This document shows positions 61,729-64,000 of a DNA stretch of 64,000 bases, piece by piece. A program made the position numbers and the translations under genes. Position 1 is the stretch's first letter. Each line of letters opens with the position of its first letter. The notes under the pieces are model-generated. The model was not told where the DNA came from and ran no database searches. It saw nothing but the letters and a program-made list of their open reading frames with translations. The stretch comes from Falsirhodobacter algicola (lineage in GTDB: Bacteria > Pseudomonadota > Alphaproteobacteria > Rhodobacterales > Rhodobacteraceae): contig NZ_CP047289.1 in NCBI RefSeq assembly GCF_018279165.1, positions 1,238,501 through 1,302,500 on the forward strand. The letters are read 5' to 3'.

Positions 61729-63008
61729 TCCTGTCCGCCCGAAGGTTCGTGATGCTGGGGTTCGTCACCCTTGGGCTGCTGCTGGCCGTCTGTGCCGGCT
61801 GGGGCGCACTGGCGCGGATCGGCGGCGCGGTGATCGCGCCGGGCGCGCTTCGGGTGCAGGATGACCGGCAGGTGGTGCAGCATCCCGATGGCGGGGTCGT
61901 GGATCTGATCGCCGTGCGCGACGGGCAGGCCGTCGCGGCGGGGGATCTGCTGCTGCGCCTCGATGGGGCCGAGCTAGAGAGCGAGCTTGCCATCGTCGAA
62001 GGCCAGTTGTTCGAAACGATGGCCCGGCGCGGCCGTCTGACCGCCGAACGCGCCGCCGCCCCCCGGATCGATTTCCCAGACGAACTCGTGCAGGTCGCCT
62101 CGGGGCGCGCCGACATCGCGGCCCTTCTGGACGGGCAGTCGGCGCTCTTTACCGCGCGGCGCGACACGCTGGATCGGCAGGTCGCTCAGCTGGGCCAACG
62201 GCAGGACCAGATCCGCAGCCAAATCGGCGGGGTGGACGCGCAGATGGCCGCCCTCGTGACGCAGCAGACGCTCATCGCGCAGGAGTTGGAGGCGCAGTGC
62301 AAACTCCTCGCCCTCGGTCTGACGCAGTTGAGCCGGGTGCTGGCGCTGGAGCGGGAGGAGGCGCGCCTTCAGGGCAGCACCGGCGAGTTGACCGCCCAGC
62401 GCGCCGAGGCCGAGGGCCGCATGACCGAATATGCGATGGAGGCCTTGCGCCTCGAAGCCTCGCGCCGCGAAGAGGCGGAAACCGCCCTGCGCGACCTTGG
62501 CCCGCAGGAGATGGAGCTGGCCGAGCGCCGCCGCGCGCTGATCCAGAAACTCTCCCGGCTGGATATCCGGGCGCCGGTGGCGGGCGTCGTTCTGGGCCTG
62601 TCGGTCACGACGCCGCGCGCGGTGCTGCAGGCGGCGCAGCCTGCGCTGTATCTGATCCCGCAGGACCGCCCCCTCGTGGTGGAGGCGCGGCTGCCCGCCA
62701 TCAATATCGACGAGGTGGCGACCGGTCAGCCCGTCCGCGTCCTCTTCACCGCCTTTTCGGGCCGCGCCACGCCCGAACTCGCGGGGCATCTGTCGCTCGT
62801 ATCGGCCGATGCCCTGCGGGACGAGGCGACGGGCGCCAGCTATTACCGAGTGGAGGTGACGCTGGACGACACCGCCGCCCTTGGCGGGCGGGCGCTCGTG
62901 CCCGGCATGCCCGTGGAGGCGTTCATCGCCACCGGCGATCGCAGCCCCCTTGGCTATCTGACGGCCCCGTTCACCGGCTATTTCCGGCACGCCTTCCGGG
63001 AAAGCTGA
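61725..63008 (+). CDS. HlyD-family type I secretion adaptor
   Basis: 427-residue membrane-fusion protein. One transmembrane helix (residues 9-31), a lipoyl-like half-motif (QVVQHPDGGVVDLIAVRDGQAVAAGDLLLRLD), a long coiled coil (about 90-285), the second half-motif (DIRAPVAGVV) and the HlyD C-terminal barrel. It bridges the ABC exporter to an outer-membrane channel. The ATG overlaps the exporter stop. Confidence 0.92.
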   Translation: MILSARRFVMLGFVTLGLLLAVCAGWGALARIGGAVIAPGALRVQDDRQVVQHPDGGVVDLIAVRDGQAVAAGDLLLRLDGAELESELAIVEGQLFETMARRGRLTAERAAAPRIDFPDELVQVASGRADIAALLDGQSALFTARRDTLDRQVAQLGQRQDQIRSQIGGVDAQMAALVTQQTLIAQELEAQCKLLALGLTQLSRVLALEREEARLQGSTGELTAQRAEAEGRMTEYAMEALRLEASRREEAETALRDLGPQEMELAERRRALIQKLSRLDIRAPVAGVVLGLSVTTPRAVLQAAQPALYLIPQDRPLVVEARLPAINIDEVATGQPVRVLFTAFSGRATPELAGHLSLVSADALRDEATGASYYRVEVTLDDTAALGGRALVPGMPVEAFIATGDRSPLGYLTAPFTGYFRHAFRES

Positions 63009-63065
63009 CTTGCCGGGCGGCCCCCGCCCCGTTAGCGTCTGCGCACAAGACAACGGAGCCTGCGC

Positions 63066-63524
63066 ATGACCATCGAAACCCGCCTTGCCGAACTGGGCCT
63101 GACCCTTCCCGACGCCCCGGCACCGGCCGCCAATTATGTGCCCTTCGTGCGCACGGGCAGCCAGCTGTTCATCTCGGGGCAGATCAGCCAGACGGCCGAA
63201 GGTCGGATCACCGGCAAGCTGGGCGCCGACATGACGCTGGAACAGGGCGCCGAGGCCGCGAAGGCCTGCGCGCTGAGCCTGATCGCCCAAGCCCGCGCCG
63301 CCTGCGACGGCGATCTGGAGCGGGTGGTCCGCCTCGTGAAGCTCGTCGGTTTCGTCAACTCCACCCCCGATTTCACGCAGCAGCCGCAGGTCATCAATGG
63401 CGCGTCCGATCTGATGGTCGCGGTCTTTGGCGATGCCGGACGCCATGCCCGCTCCGCCGTCTCTGCCGCCAGCCTGCCGATGGGCGTCGCGGTGGAGATC
63501 GAGGCCGTGTTCGAGATCCGCTGA
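63066..63524 (+). CDS. RidA/YjgF-family protein (YjgH-like)
   Basis: 152 residues of the RidA superfamily, in the YjgH/TdcF-like subgroup by length and sequence (ETRLAELGLTLPDAPAPAANYVPFVRTG, LFISGQI, FVNSTPDF). Archetypal RidA hydrolyses reactive enamine/imine intermediates, but this subgroup often lacks the key arginine; here an R is present near HARSAVSAASLPMG. It overlaps the next gene by one base, so they are an operon. Confidence 0.9.
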   Translation: MTIETRLAELGLTLPDAPAPAANYVPFVRTGSQLFISGQISQTAEGRITGKLGADMTLEQGAEAAKACALSLIAQARAACDGDLERVVRLVKLVGFVNSTPDFTQQPQVINGASDLMVAVFGDAGRHARSAVSAASLPMGVAVEIEAVFEIR

Positions 63525-64000
63525 TGCGCCTGCCCCTGCCCCCTCCGTTCCTGCGCCGCCCCATCGCGCACCGCGCCCTGCATGACCGGGCCGCCGGGCG
63601 GGTGGAAAACTCGCGCGCGGCCATCCGCGCGGCGGTGGAGGCGGGGTACGGCATCGAAATCGATCTGCAACTGTCCTCGGACGGGGTGCCGATGGTGTTC
63701 CACGACGACACGCTCGACCGGCTGACGGAGGCCGCCGGGCCGGTTCGCAGCCGCACCGCCGCCGATCTCGGCGCGCTGACGCTGCGCGATGCCGGCGACG
63801 GCATCCCGACCTTGGCCGAGGTGCTGGGCATCGTCGGAACCGCCGTGCCCCTGCTGATCGAACTCAAGACCCAGTATCCCGCCGATGGCGCGCTGGAGCG
63901 GGCGACCGCCGCCGCGCTGCAACGCCATGCGGGGCCGGTGGCCGTGATGGGCTTTTCGCCCGATTCGGTGGCGCTGATGGCCGAACTCGCCCCCACGATA
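63524..64000 (+). CDS. glycerophosphodiester phosphodiesterase, 3' truncated by the window edge
   Basis: GDPD-family enzyme (TIM barrel) that cleaves glycerophosphodiesters to glycerol-3-phosphate. The first 159 residues are seen: catalytic His-Arg in PIAHRALHD, Glu-x-Asp in YGIEIDLQLS, and HDD in VFHDDTLDRL. ATG 63524 overlaps the RidA stop. The C-terminus lies beyond the window. Confidence 0.92.
   Translation, partial: MRLPLPPPFLRRPIAHRALHDRAAGRVENSRAAIRAAVEAGYGIEIDLQLSSDGVPMVFHDDTLDRLTEAAGPVRSRTAADLGALTLRDAGDGIPTLAEVLGIVGTAVPLLIELKTQYPADGALERATAAALQRHAGPVAVMGFSPDSVALMAELAPTI

Overview
The window is a dense, GC-rich chromosomal stretch of an alphaproteobacterium, most likely a member of the Rhodobacterales (Rhodobacter/Paracoccus/Roseobacter relatives). 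The evidence is the whole gene content: an alphaproteobacterial flagellar cluster with flaF-flbT, DUF1217, MotE and short FliN; DUF2007, DUF465 and DUF4175 (TIGR02302) proteins; the argH-lipoprotein-lysA order; and a rpsT-dnaA-dnaN-recF-gyrB block. No rRNA, tRNA, CRISPR array, insertion sequence or prophage was seen. Genes are packed with many ATGA/GTGA overlaps, and several starts are GTG or TTG supported by good ribosome binding sites.

1-14.2 kb is housekeeping: isoprenoid genes (ispE, polyprenyl diphosphate synthase), a tRNA methyltransferase-like gene, an EAL phosphodiesterase, tag, a TlpA-like thioredoxin, argH and lysA with two tiny lipoprotein genes between them, a large DUF4175 membrane protein, ftsE-ftsX-plsC and accA. 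14.2-18.5 kb holds a D-glutamate/D-amino-acid module (dgcN, dgcA, a D-amino-acid aminotransferase) converging on an N-formylglutamate amidohydrolase-family gene and a small secreted protein. 18.6-25.4 kb has pyk, rpmI-rplT, pheS-yrhK-pheT and an L,D-transpeptidase lipoprotein.

25.5-48.3 kb is the flagellar region, about 30 genes arranged in divergent arms: fliF-fliH-fliN-fliP leftward; fliL-(small coiled-coil)-motE-motA-(large periplasmic protein)-slt-flhA-fliR-flhB rightward; a second fliL-like gene, flgH, flgA, flgG, flgF, fliQ, fliE, flgC and flgB leftward; fliI rightward; then fliC-flaF-flbT-DUF1217, flgJ and an flgN-like gene leftward; fliK-flgD rightward. Two CtrA-like sites of identical form (TTAA-N7-TTAG) lie in the fliF/fliL divergent promoter and upstream of flagellin. 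motB, fliG, fliM, flgE, flgK, flgL and flgI are not in the window, so the regulon is split.

48.2-64 kb returns to housekeeping: ubiE-ubiB (ubiquinone), mutM, rpsT, the dnaA-dnaN-recF-gyrB replication block, mlaA-mlaC (outer-membrane lipid asymmetry), a type I secretion ABC/HlyD pair, a RidA-family protein and the start of a glycerophosphodiester phosphodiesterase.

The observations most worth following are the MotC-like protein with an AMIN-like N-terminus next to MotE, the D-glutamate module with its unannotated small secreted protein, a candidate LptM lipoprotein upstream of lysA, and a duplicated FIDPY motif in the MlaA tail. I did not find a clearly new defence or mobile system.
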